A stretch of 22,709 nt of DNA from a virus: positions 1 to 22,709 of the IMG/VR virus record IMGVR_UViG_3300040801_001010; one strand, 5' to 3'. Position 1 is the stretch's first letter. Each line of letters begins with the position of its first letter. Made by a program: the position numbers and the translations under genes. Below the pieces are notes generated by a model that worked only from the letters and a program-made list of their open reading frames with translations, did not search any database and was not told the DNA's origin. Below are positions 22,506-22,709 of the stretch, piece after piece.

Positions 22506-22677
22506 TTTTTAAGTTTTTTATACATTCCTCGCAATGCTTTATTTGAGAATCTATTTCAAACTTCATATCAGAATAAAAACCACCGTTTAAATTTTCTGTT
22601 TCATCATATAATTTACGCATTGCTTTAAGTCGTTCAATGTCTTTTTGATAACTTGCTATTTTAATTAAAGTACCCAT
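22498..22677 (-). CDS. Small coiled-coil hypothetical protein
   Basis: A 59-residue protein on the - strand with two helical stretches: K-I-A-S-Y-Q-K-D-I-E-R-L-K-A-M-R-K-L (6-23) and F-E-I-D-S-Q-I-K-H-C-E-E-C-I-K-N-L-K (40-57), separated by N-L-N-G-G-F-Y. The second helix holds a C-E-E-C pair, which need not bind metal. It shares 8 bases with the RHH gene downstream and is therefore likely expressed with it. No function can be proposed; such proteins are frequent in early regions of flavobacterial phages. Confidence 0.5.
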   Translation of the reverse strand: MGTLIKIASYQKDIERLKAMRKLYDETENLNGGFYSDMKFEIDSQIKHCEECIKNLKNA

Positions 22678-22709
22678 AATTTATCTGTTTTTAATTGTTT
22701 ACTTGCCAA

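Noticed and set aside
22665-22709. End of a further - strand gene at the right edge
   Set aside because: A short open frame ending at 22665 exists, but only 14 codons are visible, so nothing can be supported.
1-22709. tRNA genes, CRISPR arrays, insertion sequences, integrase
   Set aside because: Looked for and not seen: no cloverleaf-like segments, no regularly spaced repeats, no transposase or recombinase motifs.

Overview
The window is the replication, virion and lysis part of a tailed phage or prophage of a Bacteroidota host, most likely a flavobacterium. The signs are very AT-rich DNA, no Shine-Dalgarno sequences before well-defined starts (A-rich leaders instead), one promoter of the Bacteroidetes type (TTG, 19 bases, TATATTTG), and virion proteins of styles I associate with flavobacterial phages. 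The long tape-measure gene (677 aa) and the absence of a recognisable contractile sheath suggest a siphovirus. The left edge cuts a gene. No integrase or other clear lysogeny gene is visible, so virulent versus temperate is undecided.

Layout on the + strand. 1-3305: replication cluster with an SF3 helicase (partial), an SF2 helicase, a VRR-NUC nuclease, an unknown, a small protein resembling DnaA domain IV, and another unknown. 3306-4286: a promoter, two unknown genes, two very small ORFs and a strong hairpin terminator. 4287-5954: terminase small and large subunits. 5942-12941: probable neck or tail-completion proteins (including two HK97-gp10-like genes in tandem), two large probable tail proteins and the tape measure. 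13083-17792: XkdF-like protease with scaffold-like tail, a small protein, major capsid protein, probable tail tube, an unknown, portal and a gp6-like connector. 17783-20492: tail fibre and the gene after it. 20489-21965: lysis cassette with a membrane protein, a holin- or spanin-like membrane/coiled-coil protein, an M15 peptidase endolysin and a protein built like a unimolecular spanin. On the - strand, 21940-22677 holds an HTH protein, a ribbon-helix-helix protein and a small coiled-coil protein, with a structured 170-base gap between the first two.

Most + strand genes touch or overlap (ATGA, TAATG, 8-base and 32-base overlaps), implying long coupled transcripts. The most notable points are: (1) three terminator-like hairpins sit 12-19 bases before the start codons of the terminase, protease and tail-tube genes, leaving no room for a promoter between hairpin and gene; (2) tail genes lie between the terminase and the protease-capsid-portal genes; (3) a stand-alone DnaA-domain-IV-like protein sits in the replication cluster; (4) one lysis protein has both a lipobox and a C-terminal membrane helix; (5) a long inverted-repeat element lies at 22215-22337. 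All functions are read from sequence motifs and context only; no database search was possible.
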